A program made the position numbers and the translations under genes. From DAIOSQ01 sp036752465 (GTDB lineage Bacteria > Pseudomonadota > Gammaproteobacteria > Legionellales > Legionellaceae): DNA of 8,679 bases. The stretch is taken from contig DAIOSQ010000080.1 in the NCBI GenBank assembly GCA_036752465.1, positions 1 to 8,679 of the forward strand. The letters are read 5' to 3'. How positions within the stretch are numbered: the stretch's first letter is position 1; every line of letters begins with the position of its first letter. Below the pieces are notes generated by a model. The model was not told the DNA's origin. It saw only the letters and a program-made list of their open reading frames with translations, and ran no database searches. Shown in pieces: positions 1 through 7,350 of this stretch.

Positions 1-924
1 CACCCTGCCAATGTGATGCATCCAGCGCGCTTGGCTGATGAGCTTAAGGCGTTGGCAGGGCCTTACCATGCATTGGTGACCGAGTGGGTGGGGGAAACGC
101 TGCTCACGCAGCAGTTTCCTGCGATTCATGCGGTGGGTCGGGCGGCTGACGTTGCTCCGCGTTTGTTGGAGTTGACTTGGGGCAATCGCCAGCATCCCCG
201 AGTAGTCCTGGTTGGCAAAGGTGTGTGCTTTGATTCCGGTGGTTTGGATCTCAAAACCTCTGCGACGATGCGATTGATGAAGAAAGACATGGCGGGTGCT
301 GCTATTGTGATGGGTATTGCCAAATGGTTGATGGCGCGAGCGTTACCGGTGCATTTAACTGTGCTGATTCCTGCGGTAGAAAATGCGGTGGGGGAACGCG
401 CATATCGCCCGGGGGATGTGTTAACCATGCGCAATGGCTTAACGGTTGAAATTGATAATACCGATGCAGAAGGGCGCTTAATTCTTGCCGATGCGTTAGT
501 GAAAGCCTGTGAAGATGAGCCTGAGTTGTTGATTGATTTTGCCACCTTGACGGGTGCGGCGAGAATTGCAGTAGGCACGGAGGTCTCCGCATATTTTACA
601 AATGACGACAAGCTATCTGAGGGCTTGATGATCGCCGCAGAGGAGAGTGGTGACTATGTTTGGCGATTGCCACTGCTGACTGCTTACCGAGATATGCTGC
701 AATCGAAAATTGCCGATATGCTGAATTCGGCCAATGCTCCTTATGCTGGTGCAATCACCGCGGCTTTGTTCCTGCAACATTTTGTCAAACCGGGTGTTGC
801 CTGGCTGCATGTAGATACCATGGCGTGGAATTTGCGCAGCAAGCCTGGCAAGCCTGAGGGTGGCGAAGCTATGGGTTTGCCTGCCATGATTAGGTATCTG
901 TGGCAACGGTATGCGAAGCAATAA
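1..924 (+). CDS. M17 family leucyl aminopeptidase, 5' end cut by window edge
   Basis: A cytosolic dimetal (usually Zn/Mn) aminopeptidase that removes N-terminal residues from peptides. The frame is open from base 1, which encodes HPAN, a conserved M17 segment. The GTG at 13 is therefore not the start and roughly 150 N-terminal residues lie outside the window. Counting from base 1 (307 residues visible), metal-site residues are present: K73 and D78 in GKGVCFDSGG, K85, D96 in MKKD, and the family signature NTDAEGRL at 153-160 (D155, E157, R159). The D96 to D155 spacing of 59 equals that of E. coli PepA. The motifs RAYRPGDVL and VEIDNTDAEGR and the C-terminal PGKPEGGEAMG differ from the PepA type. 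They resemble the shorter, roughly 460-residue M17 subfamily common in alphaproteobacteria and some gammaproteobacteria. It is convergent with holC. In bases 925-1000 I found no clear terminator. Substrate preference cannot be read from the sequence. Confidence 0.93.
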   Translation, partial: HPANVMHPARLADELKALAGPYHALVTEWVGETLLTQQFPAIHAVGRAADVAPRLLELTWGNRQHPRVVLVGKGVCFDSGGLDLKTSATMRLMKKDMAGAAIVMGIAKWLMARALPVHLTVLIPAVENAVGERAYRPGDVLTMRNGLTVEIDNTDAEGRLILADALVKACEDEPELLIDFATLTGAARIAVGTEVSAYFTNDDKLSEGLMIAAEESGDYVWRLPLLTAYRDMLQSKIADMLNSANAPYAGAITAALFLQHFVKPGVAWLHVDTMAWNLRSKPGKPEGGEAMGLPAMIRYLWQRYAKQ

Positions 925-1000
925 AAAACATTACGAGTGCTTGTTCAAAGTTAATGGGCTTGTGCTTCGGTGGGTTGCAATGGCTGGGTACTTTTGCTGG

Positions 1001-1423
1001 CTATTTTTCGATATGATGTGTGCTTATATTGAAGCCTTGCTGCCGGTAAAATTGATAATGTTGGCGACTTAGTGTTTTTGCGTCTTCTGCGTTGGCAACC
1101 ATTTCAATGATGCGCTGAAAACGTTTAAAGTAAGGCGGCACTGTCGCCGTTAGGTTGAGCAGAATATCATTAAAGCCAACTGGCGCTGCCGCAAAACCAA
1201 ATTGTATCGGCGGGGGCGCGGTGGGACCTTCTCCCTGGAGGTTATGTGGTACAAAACTATCTTCCCTGAAAGTCCATAGCAGTTCGTCTAGTGTTTCCGC
1301 CATTGTTTGATCAGCGCACAGCACGAATACAGTGCGACCTTGCAGATACGCTTTTTCTAATAAGCGGCAGATAAAATGCTGCTCGGCGACGTCGGCGCTC
1401 AATATATAAAAATCAACTTTCAT
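1001..1423 (-). CDS. holC: DNA polymerase III subunit chi
   Basis: The chi subunit of the polymerase III clamp-loader assembly. In E. coli it pairs with psi (HolD) and binds the C-terminal tail of single-stranded DNA-binding protein. The protein is 140 residues against 147 in E. coli. The segment DSFVPHNLQGEGP (55-67), preceded by LDELLW (45-50), matches the E. coli ESFVPHNLAGEGP region closely, and the C-terminal pattern YRQQGFNI (126-133) matches E. coli YRVAGFNL. I chose the ATG at 1423, giving MKVDFYIL. A TTG six bases upstream (1429) is in frame but less likely. The ATG lies 11 bases inside the end of pepA and has no good Shine-Dalgarno sequence, so translation is probably coupled to pepA. 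In E. coli holC also follows pepA but is then followed by valS. Here a convergent M17 gene occupies that place. Confidence 0.95.
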   Translation of the reverse strand: MKVDFYILSADVAEQHFICRLLEKAYLQGRTVFVLCADQTMAETLDELLWTFREDSFVPHNLQGEGPTAPPPIQFGFAAAPVGFNDILLNLTATVPPYFKRFQRIIEMVANAEDAKTLSRQHYQFYRQQGFNISTHHIEK

Positions 1424-2864
1424 CGGCAATATGGCGCAATAGTTGCGTCAAGAGCGGGACTGGTCGTCCGGTGGCGTCATTATTTTTACCGCTATTCCAG
1501 GCGGTGCCAGCAATATCGATATGAGCCCAAGGAAATTGACTGGCGTAGCGGGATAGAAAGCAGGCTGCAGTGACACTGCCGGCAATACGATCAAAGGTTG
1601 CGTTGACCATATCGGCCAAAGGACTGGCGAGCGCATCTTGATATTGATCGTCTAATGGCATCCGCCAGACGCGATCTAAGCTATCTTTGGCAGCGGCTTC
1701 TATACGGCTAGCCAAGGCTTCATGCGTGGTCATATACCCGCTGGCAACATGCCCAAGCGCGATAATAATAGCACCCGTCAAGGTTGCCACATCCAGCACA
1801 AATTTTGGTTTGAATTGTTCGGCGTAAGTTAGGGCATCGGCCAACAGCAGTCGACCTTCGGCATCGGTGTTGACAATTTCGATGGTTTGTCCAGATAAGC
1901 TGGTGACAATATCGCCCGGTTTGACGGCATTGCCTCCTGGCATATTTTCAGTACACGGCAGCAAACCTATGACATGCAGGGGTAAAGCCAACATGGCGCA
2001 CGTTTTTAAGGTGCCTAAGACACTGGCAGCACCGGCCATATCATATTTCATTTCATTCATACCCGCGCCTGGTTTGAGCGAAATACCACCTGCATCAAAG
2101 GTAACCCCTTTGCCTATCAACACGATCGGTGGTTGACTTGTTGGCGTGCCTTGATAGTGCATTTCAATAAATTTAAGTGGTTCGTGACTACCTTTGGCCA
2201 CGGCAAGCAATGCACCCATACCTAGCTTTTCGACTGCGGCTTGATCATGAATCTTGGTTTGTATGCTCTTAAATTCTTGCGCTAATGCCAGCGCTTGGGT
2301 GGCCAGGAAAGTTGGGGTGCAATGATTCGCTGGCGCATTTGCTAACGTGCGGCACAAGTGCATGCCAGCAGCGACCGCTTGCCCTTGCTTAATGGCTTCT
2401 GTATGAGCTTCTTGCAGATAAAATGTAACTGATGTTAAGCTATTGTGGTGAATATCTTTGCTTTTGTAGGTCAGAAATTGATCATGTGCATGTTGTATGT
2501 GAGTGACCATGAGCTCTATTTGCTGATCGGCAGTTCGGTCAAGTACTTGTGGCAGAGCAAGCGTAACTGAACTCAGTGCTTGCTGATTCACTTGTTCTGT
2601 GATGCTGAGCAGCAGTTTTGGCAAGCTGGTGGCGTTGAAAGCATCGGCGGTCTGACAATATATCAGCAAAAGACTTTGTTGCGCTGCAATGTGCCAGCAA
2701 TGGGTTTTATTTTTTAAAAGACGCGCGATCAGCTCGGGAATGACCGCGCGCATACTTTCTGGGAGGCTGGCGACAATCTCGGGTAAGTTACCATCGCTGA
2801 ATATACCCAATACCAGGCATTCGTCATGTGGATGCGGTAAATGCTGCGTCAAATTGAATTGCAT
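1413..2864 (-). CDS. pepA: Leucyl aminopeptidase A (M17)
   Basis: A cytosolic dimetal aminopeptidase, hexameric in characterised relatives. It releases N-terminal leucine and other residues. It has 483 residues: a variable N-terminal domain (about 1-165), then the catalytic domain. Metal and catalytic residues by alignment with E. coli PepA are K252, D257, K264, D275 (in MKYD), D334, E336 and R338 (in NTDAEGRL, 332-339). The C-terminal SGKNNDATGRPVPLL motif is the PepA type. The ATG at 2864 is preceded by AGAGGAA at a spacing of 6. The gene overlaps holC downstream by 11 bases, forming a pepA-holC unit, and is divergent from lptF, the same neighbourhood as in E. coli. E. coli PepA also binds DNA (Xer recombination, carAB control). 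Whether this one does depends on the poorly conserved N-terminal domain and cannot be judged here. Confidence 0.97.
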   Translation of the reverse strand: MQFNLTQHLPHPHDECLVLGIFSDGNLPEIVASLPESMRAVIPELIARLLKNKTHCWHIAAQQSLLLIYCQTADAFNATSLPKLLLSITEQVNQQALSSVTLALPQVLDRTADQQIELMVTHIQHAHDQFLTYKSKDIHHNSLTSVTFYLQEAHTEAIKQGQAVAAGMHLCRTLANAPANHCTPTFLATQALALAQEFKSIQTKIHDQAAVEKLGMGALLAVAKGSHEPLKFIEMHYQGTPTSQPPIVLIGKGVTFDAGGISLKPGAGMNEMKYDMAGAASVLGTLKTCAMLALPLHVIGLLPCTENMPGGNAVKPGDIVTSLSGQTIEIVNTDAEGRLLLADALTYAEQFKPKFVLDVATLTGAIIIALGHVASGYMTTHEALASRIEAAAKDSLDRVWRMPLDDQYQDALASPLADMVNATFDRIAGSVTAACFLSRYASQFPWAHIDIAGTAWNSGKNNDATGRPVPLLTQLLRHIADES

Positions 2865-2870
2865 GGTGTC

Positions 2871-2877
2871 TTCCTCT
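2871..2877 (-). promoter_or_regulatory. Shine-Dalgarno of pepA
   Basis: On the minus strand AGAGGAA lies 6 bases before the ATG at 2864. It fixes the pepA start. Confidence 0.75.
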
Positions 2878-2894
2878 GCTGTGGGAAAACTGTT

Positions 2895-2923
2895 AGTTTA
2901 TCTCTGCAATTACAGATCAGCAA
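2895..2923 (-). promoter_or_regulatory. Candidate pepA-holC promoter
   Basis: Read on the minus strand, TTGCTG (2923-2918), 17 bases, then TAAACT (2900-2895). The match is moderate (3 of 6 and 4 of 6), but spacing is ideal and it would give a leader of roughly 25 bases before pepA. Its spacer contains the near-palindrome listed separately. Confidence 0.4.
2904..2915. repeat. Imperfect palindrome in the pepA/lptF divergent region
   Basis: CTGCAATTACAG is a 12-base inverted repeat with one mismatched pair. It is partly nested in ATCT (2900-2903) and AGAT (2914-2917), another symmetric pair. It sits between the -35 and -10 of the candidate pepA promoter and upstream of lptF. It could be an operator for a dimeric repressor, but a chance match of this length is quite possible. 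Confidence 0.25.
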
Positions 2924-2935
2924 TCACTTTCTCAA

Positions 2936-2940
2936 AGAGG
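2936..2940 (+). promoter_or_regulatory. Shine-Dalgarno that sets the lptF start
   Basis: AGAGG lies 6 bases before the GTG at 2947. It supports a GTG start, because the frame is open far upstream, antisense to pepA, and no ATG exists near the conserved N-terminus. Confidence 0.75.
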
Positions 2941-2946
2941 CGTAAG

Positions 2947-4026
2947 GTGTTAATTTTTAGATATTTACTAAAAGAAGTGTTTGTCGCCCTGACCGCATTG
3001 ACGATTATCTTATTGCTGGTTTTTATGAGTAACCAGCTCATCCAATATCTTAATCGGGCTGCTAACGGCCAAATACCTGGTATGTTGATTATGCAAGTCA
3101 TGATGCTCGAATTGCCAACGTTGTTGAGTTTGTTGCTGCCGCTGGGGTTTTACGTGGCGGTTCTGATCACCTATGGTCGCATGTACGCTGAAAGTGAAAT
3201 GATTGTTATGCAAGCTTGTGGCTATGGCCCCGCGGCATTATTAAAGCATACCTATTATATTGCTGCGATGGTGGCGGCGCTGGTATTGGTCATTATGCTT
3301 TGGATCAGCCCGATCATAGCCTACGATCGTGCCCGCTTGTTGCAAACTACCGGGGTGCAAACATTGATTCAAACGCTGGCACCTGGCCGATTTCACGCTT
3401 TTTCTCAGGATAGACAAGTTTTTTATGTAGAATCGATGAATCGCGATCATACCCGAGCCCAGCATATATTTTTAGCCAAATTATTGCCCAAAGAGGATGC
3501 CGAGGATTGGGATGTCGTCTGGGCAGAGCAAGCTTATACGCAAACCGATCCCAAAACCGCGGAAGATTATCTGCTCTTAACGCAGGGACATCGCTATCAT
3601 GGTGTTCCAGGACAGGCCGATTACCAAATAGTTGCATTCAAGAGCTATCAGCAACGCTTGCCACATCCAATAGAAATGGTCAAGCGTGATATTCGCGCGA
3701 TAAAAACTGCACAGTTATGGCCGCTGGATAATCCAGACTTGCAAAAAGCAGCTGAGTTACAATGGCGTTTTTCGGTGCCGTTGATGGTGTTAACCTTGAC
3801 TTTGGTGGCGGTTCCGCTCAGTCGTGTCAATCCGCGGGCGGGTAAGTATGCGCGCTTATTGCCGGCCATTGTGATTTTTATTCTCTATGCGAATTTGTTG
3901 TTCATTGCCCGTGATTGGCTGGTGCATGGCAAAATTCCGCTCTGGCTTGGGCTATGGTGGGTGCATGTGTTGGTGCTGCTGCTAGGCTTGGGCTTGTGTT
4001 GGCGTAATCATGTGAAATTATCATGA
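2947..4026 (+). CDS. lptF: LPS export permease subunit LptF
   Basis: An inner-membrane subunit of the LptB2FG ATP-binding cassette transporter, which extracts LPS from the inner membrane and passes it to the LptC-LptA bridge. The protein has 359 residues (E. coli 366). The start LIFRYLLKEV corresponds to E. coli MIIIRYLVRE, which together with AGAGG upstream fixes the GTG start. Hydrophobic segments lie near 12-34, 53-76, 102-124, 276-292, 304-321 and 331-351, giving the YjgP/YjgQ layout of three helices, a periplasmic beta-jellyroll domain (about 125-265), then three helices. Conserved stretches are YAESEMIVMQACG (80-92) and ELQWRFSVPL with AVPLSRVNPRAGK (270-300), clearly similar to E. coli. 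The gene ends in ATGA, sharing 4 bases with lptG, so the pair is co-translated. I found no convincing promoter just upstream. Confidence 0.97.
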   Translation: MLIFRYLLKEVFVALTALTIILLLVFMSNQLIQYLNRAANGQIPGMLIMQVMMLELPTLLSLLLPLGFYVAVLITYGRMYAESEMIVMQACGYGPAALLKHTYYIAAMVAALVLVIMLWISPIIAYDRARLLQTTGVQTLIQTLAPGRFHAFSQDRQVFYVESMNRDHTRAQHIFLAKLLPKEDAEDWDVVWAEQAYTQTDPKTAEDYLLLTQGHRYHGVPGQADYQIVAFKSYQQRLPHPIEMVKRDIRAIKTAQLWPLDNPDLQKAAELQWRFSVPLMVLTLTLVAVPLSRVNPRAGKYARLLPAIVIFILYANLLFIARDWLVHGKIPLWLGLWWVHVLVLLLGLGLCWRNHVKLS

Positions 4027-5087
4027 AGATATTAGATAAATACATTAGCAAAGCTGTGTTATCCTCCATTGGTCTGGTGACGCTGTTGCTCATCGGCTTG
4101 CAAATCTTTATTTTGTCTGTCAATCAAATTGATAGCTTGGGCAAAGGTGATTATGGCTTGTGGCCTGCCAGTGTGTTTGTCATGCTGCAACTGCCGTACG
4201 AAGTCTATTTATTTATTCCCATGGCTAGCTTACTGGGGTGCTTGATTGGTCTTGGTATGCTCGCCAATCAACGTGAATTGTTGGTGATGCGGGCGGCTGG
4301 TATGTCGATGTGGCAAATCACGTGTGCGGTTTTTAAAGCGGCTCTGTGGGTAATGTTGTTGGTTGCGCTTATGGGGGAGTTATGGGTACCGAAAATGCTG
4401 CGCAGCGCCAATGACATCAAAATGCAAGCTTTACACAAAGGACAAAGCTTACGCACCTCTCGTGGGATCTGGGTGCGCGAGCATGATAACTTTATGATGT
4501 TAGGCCAAGTTTTAAGTAATAAACATGCTGCGCAAGTCTTGCAATTTCAATTCACTGCAGATGGACAGTTACAAATTGCTCGGCACATCGATAGCTTGAG
4601 TTATGAGCGAGGGCAATGGGTGGCATATGGTGTACAGCAAACGCACTTTTACCCAACCCATAGTTCGGCCCAGCATCTTGCGCAAGTGCGCCTAGATTTG
4701 GCTTTAGAGCCTAGTTTTCTGCAAGTCACGGGTGGCGAGCCTGATGAGATGAGCATGCTAGATTTGTATCGTTATGGCATGTTACCCAAACACCCCCAAC
4801 AGCTAGCTGCACAATATCAGCTGGTTTTTTTACAACGATTGATTCAACCGTTGACGACGTTGGTCATGATGTTATTGGCAATACCGTTTGTGTTTGGTCC
4901 ATTGCGCTCTTCGACCATGGGTTCCAAACTGGTGGTCGGTGCCAGTGTAGGATTTGGTTTTCATATCATTAATCGTTTCTTTGGCACGGTCAGTCAAGTT
5001 TATCAATGGCCGGTAACGTTAGCAGCCATCGGTCCTACCGTGCTATTTGCTGGCTTAGGGTTGTATTTGATGTGGCGCAGTCGCTAA
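4023..5087 (+). CDS. lptG: LPS export permease subunit LptG
   Basis: The partner of LptF in the LptB2FG LPS extractor of the inner membrane. It has 354 residues (E. coli LptG 360). It begins MKILDKYISK, the usual LptG N-terminus. Hydrophobic segments lie near 12-34, 60-82, 103-119, 273-291, 301-318 and 331-350, with a periplasmic domain between (about 125-265). Conserved blocks are RELLVMRAAGMS (84-95), the region that faces the LptB coupling site, and FGPLRSSTMG (291-300) followed by the glycine-rich VGASVGFGFHIINRFFG. The start ATG overlaps the lptF stop (ATGA), so the two subunits are made in step. No clear terminator follows in 5088-5130. Confidence 0.97.
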   Translation: MKILDKYISKAVLSSIGLVTLLLIGLQIFILSVNQIDSLGKGDYGLWPASVFVMLQLPYEVYLFIPMASLLGCLIGLGMLANQRELLVMRAAGMSMWQITCAVFKAALWVMLLVALMGELWVPKMLRSANDIKMQALHKGQSLRTSRGIWVREHDNFMMLGQVLSNKHAAQVLQFQFTADGQLQIARHIDSLSYERGQWVAYGVQQTHFYPTHSSAQHLAQVRLDLALEPSFLQVTGGEPDEMSMLDLYRYGMLPKHPQQLAAQYQLVFLQRLIQPLTTLVMMLLAIPFVFGPLRSSTMGSKLVVGASVGFGFHIINRFFGTVSQVYQWPVTLAAIGPTVLFAGLGLYLMWRSR

Positions 5088-5131
5088 TGCAGCCAAACAG
5101 TAGCACGCAGTGAAGCGACCACCTTGAGATG

Positions 5132-5159
5132 TTGACCAAGCATTAAAGCAAGCTATACT
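5132..5159 (+). promoter_or_regulatory. Sigma70-type promoter of the 240-residue gene
   Basis: TTGACC (5132-5137), 16 bases, TATACT (5154-5159); each box matches 5 of 6 consensus bases. Transcription would begin near 5166, about 25 bases before the ATG at 5191. This is one of the two best-matching promoters seen in the window. It implies that the next gene is expressed independently of lptFG. Confidence 0.7.
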
Positions 5160-5180
5160 TAATACATAAGGCATAACAGT

Positions 5181-5184
5181 GAGG
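5181..5184 (+). promoter_or_regulatory. Shine-Dalgarno that sets the start at 5191
   Basis: GAGG lies 6 bases before the ATG at 5191 (within GTGAGGGAGCAT). It favours the ATG over the in-frame GTG at 5179, which would contain this ribosome-binding site inside its own coding region. Confidence 0.6.
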
Positions 5185-5190
5185 GAGCAT

Positions 5191-5913
5191 ATGCCAAACT
5201 CAACCCACTGGAAACATAGTAACGACGCCATTATGCGCACCGAGTATGCGCAGCCCAACCCAGATAAAACGATGGTTTTACGTGATTGGAACCGCATGGC
5301 GCATGCTGCTGATAAATGTACTTATTTTATAGATGGTCGGCCGTTATCCGCGCTCAGACCGGAAGGCTTTGATAACGTGGAAGCGTTACAGAATTTTTTT
5401 GCAGAAAATCTATGCCAAAACGTTTATGATCTTGCTGAACGCAAGGCTTTGGTTGACATGGCTATGCAACATTTATATCAAGCCGGGTTACCGCACGCCA
5501 CGCATAGTTCTATCATGGCTTTGGCGGCGCAGCATCCCAACAAAGTGCTGGCATCACCCGTGATGCACATTGATTATCGTGCCGGGGCACAGGGGATTTT
5601 GATAACTGAGCGCAATACGTATCTTAAATGGCTAGAATCTGGGCGTATAAGTCACCAGCGCACCGCTGATAAATACTACGCGCAAACGAATACCGTTTAT
5701 TTTGTGAGCAGCAAACAGATTGAGCTTAAGGACTTAACCATAGATTGTCCCAGCCGTAATTTGGCGCCGATTTTTGATCAGCGCCCGCACGAGCAGCAAG
5801 TGGTGCGTGCGGTGAGTGTCTTGCGCGAGACTATCGCCAGTGTGGTGGCACCTAGGGTACAGGCCCAAGCAACGGAACTCGATCGAGTTATTTATAGACA
5901 TCCGCAAGAGTAA
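5191..5913 (+). CDS. Unrecognised soluble protein, 240 residues
   Basis: I do not recognise the family. No signal peptide or membrane segment is visible, so it is probably cytosolic or exported by a leaderless route. The N-terminus (1-40) is polar. A helix-rich stretch covers about 62-113 (NVEALQNFFAENL, ERKALVDMAMQHLYQ). Residues 118-188 look strand-rich (VMHIDYRAG, GILITERNTYLKWLESG, TVYFVSSKQIELKDLTID). The C-terminal 200-235 looks helical. There are three cysteines (43, 75, 186), without a metal-binding spacing. It has its own strong promoter and a good ribosome-binding site, so it is a real gene rather than a read-through of lptFG. Its last 26 bases overlap the 3' end of the convergent permease gene. 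Codon use resembles its left-hand neighbours, not the gene at 7436. A secreted effector or a lineage-specific housekeeping protein are both possible; I have no evidence for either. Confidence 0.8.
   Translation: MPNSTHWKHSNDAIMRTEYAQPNPDKTMVLRDWNRMAHAADKCTYFIDGRPLSALRPEGFDNVEALQNFFAENLCQNVYDLAERKALVDMAMQHLYQAGLPHATHSSIMALAAQHPNKVLASPVMHIDYRAGAQGILITERNTYLKWLESGRISHQRTADKYYAQTNTVYFVSSKQIELKDLTIDCPSRNLAPIFDQRPHEQQVVRAVSVLRETIASVVAPRVQAQATELDRVIYRHPQE
5876..5889. repeat. Perfect 14-base palindrome at the convergent gene ends
   Basis: AACTCGATCGAGTT reads the same on both strands. It lies within the last codons of the 240-residue gene and includes two bases of the permease stop codon. As RNA it could form a 5-bp stem with a GATC loop. 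On + it is followed by ATTTATAG rather than a T run, and on - by CCGTT, so it is not a convincing intrinsic terminator. Confidence 0.4.
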
Positions 5914-7315
5914 GGCGCTGCCGCCGCAGGCGTGGCATCACCAGCCATAAAATAACCGCGGGCAGTAGCAATAAACCAATACCTAGGCTAAATATTAGCC
6001 GAAAATGCTGCGTACTGCCGATGTTCATGCTGCCTTCTGGCGGAAAAAAACCAATCACAAGGGTTAAGCCACAGCCCAACAAACCCAAAGTACAGGCGCA
6101 ATAATAGCCAAAACGTTTGCCGGGTACGGTGAAAGAGCGTGGTAGATGTGCATATTTGCTCTTTAAGCGCAAGGCAGCTAGAAATAAAATCATATACATC
6201 ATAATATAAAGTTCGGTGCTCAGATCAGTAAATAACCAATAGATACCATTGATGGACGGCAGCAGCAAAAAACCACTGCACAGCAACGTGACCAACAATG
6301 CTTGTAACAGCAGAATACGTGTGGCAATGCCTTGGTCGTTGAGATGACACAGCCATTGTGGCAAAAACCCCTCACGAGAGGCCATCAACAAGCCTTTTGC
6401 GGGAGAGATTATCCAGTTTACCATATTGCCAAGACTGCCCAGCAACAGCAAAACGACCACCACCGGCATCCAAGCCGATAGCTGATAGGCGGCAAGGAAG
6501 TTGGCGAATGCTTGCATGACTCCACCAATTAAACTGATCTCTTTGGCTGGTAGAACACATGCGATAGCCAGCGAGCCTAACACCATGGTAGTTAAAATCA
6601 AAATCACAGAATACAACATGGCGCGCGGGAAATTGCGCAAAGGATTCTCCACATTGCGCACATGCACCGCAGCCAGCTCGATCCCCAAAAATGAAGTCAT
6701 GATGGCGGTCAGTGAGATCCATGATTCATTGTGTTTGAGGTCAGGAAGCATGCTGCGTAGCGAGAGATCAATGGCCAAAGGCTTGCCCTGTAGCATCCAG
6801 ATGATGGCTAAGCTGATGATGAGTATCATAGGGATGACCATGCCGATGATGGTACAAAAGCTGGCAAATCGCGCCGACGTCTGTAAACCGGATAAGCCGA
6901 TCAATGTCAACGACCAAAAGACCAAGAGGACTACTGTGACCAGGTACCACTTACTTTGCGCGAGTGCTGGATCAAGCAGATAAGCAAACGTGGCGGCAAT
7001 AAAAGACAAAATAGTCGGATACCAGACCATGGTATTGATCCATTGCAACCAAATGGTAAAGAATGCGGTTGACTTGCCAAAAGCAAGCTTTACCCAGCTA
7101 TACACACCACCTTCCTCCTCGGGCCAGGTAGAAGCGAGCTCGGCGGACACCAGCGACACGGGCAGCAAAAATATAATGGCAGAGAACACAAAGAAAAAAA
7201 TCAGTGATGAGCCAAAAAGAGCAGTGGTTGGTAAGTTACGGACACTATCAATTGCGCCGGTGATCAACAATACTAACGAAAGCACTGAGATTTTTTGAGG
7301 TGACCATGCTTTCAT
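5888..7315 (-). CDS. APC-superfamily amino-acid antiporter, glutamate:GABA (GadC-like) group
   Basis: An inner-membrane amino-acid antiporter of the APC superfamily. It has 475 residues and about 12 hydrophobic segments. Alignment by eye to E. coli GadC is good along the length: GSSLIFFF (35-42), AELASTWPEEEGGVYSWV (58-75), SFLGIELAAVHV (208-219), GVMQAFANF (265-273), LLGSLGNMVNWIISPAKG (291-308), SFTVPGK (394-400) and FFPP (423-426). GadC Glu218 and Trp308, as I recall the structure, correspond to E213 and W301. GadC Glu304 becomes N297, and the GadC Tyr30 region AVYEYP becomes SVRNLP, so substrates probably differ from Glu/GABA. The protein ends at 475 and lacks the roughly 35-residue C-terminal plug that gates GadC by pH. 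The ATG at 7315 has no strong Shine-Dalgarno, but there is no better start. It carries a good promoter and is not in an operon. No glutamate decarboxylase lies nearby, so an acid-resistance role is unsupported. Confidence 0.9.
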   Translation of the reverse strand: MKAWSPQKISVLSLVLLITGAIDSVRNLPTTALFGSSLIFFFVFSAIIFLLPVSLVSAELASTWPEEEGGVYSWVKLAFGKSTAFFTIWLQWINTMVWYPTILSFIAATFAYLLDPALAQSKWYLVTVVLLVFWSLTLIGLSGLQTSARFASFCTIIGMVIPMILIISLAIIWMLQGKPLAIDLSLRSMLPDLKHNESWISLTAIMTSFLGIELAAVHVRNVENPLRNFPRAMLYSVILILTTMVLGSLAIACVLPAKEISLIGGVMQAFANFLAAYQLSAWMPVVVVLLLLGSLGNMVNWIISPAKGLLMASREGFLPQWLCHLNDQGIATRILLLQALLVTLLCSGFLLLPSINGIYWLFTDLSTELYIMMYMILFLAALRLKSKYAHLPRSFTVPGKRFGYYCACTLGLLGCGLTLVIGFFPPEGSMNIGSTQHFRLIFSLGIGLLLLPAVILWLVMPRLRRQRLTLADVYK

Positions 7316-7350
7316 CGATGTGCATACTTTGATGATTAAACAGGCGGTGC

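Noticed and set aside
13..15. GTG as the start of the first gene
   Set aside because: The frame is open to base 1, and the codons before the GTG encode the conserved HPAN segment, so the gene is truncated by the window, not short.
126..611. 161-residue open frame on the minus strand within the first M17 gene
   Set aside because: It is antisense to a strongly conserved catalytic domain, has no family resemblance, and its composition is that of a mirror frame.
925..1000. A bidirectional terminator between the first gene and holC
   Set aside because: GCTTGTGCTTC and GCTGGGTACTTTTGCTGGC contain direct, not inverted, repeats. I could not draw a stable stem next to a T run.
1424..1429. TTG at 1429 as the holC start
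   Set aside because: The ATG at 1423 gives the usual HolC N-terminus (MKxxFYxL). The TTG adds only two residues and has no better ribosome-binding site.
2689..2946. 86-codon N-terminal extension of the lptF frame from an ATG at 2689
   Set aside because: It lies antisense to pepA and across the intergenic region. LptF homology begins exactly at the GTG at 2947, which has AGAGG at the right distance.
5914..5936. GC-rich stem (GCTGC / GCAGGC) after the 240-residue gene as a terminator
   Set aside because: The stem has a bulge, lies in the coding region of the permease, and no T run follows on either strand.
6501..6983. 160-residue open frame on the plus strand inside the permease gene
   Set aside because: It is antisense to conserved transmembrane segments of a clear APC transporter, with no promoter or ribosome-binding site of its own.
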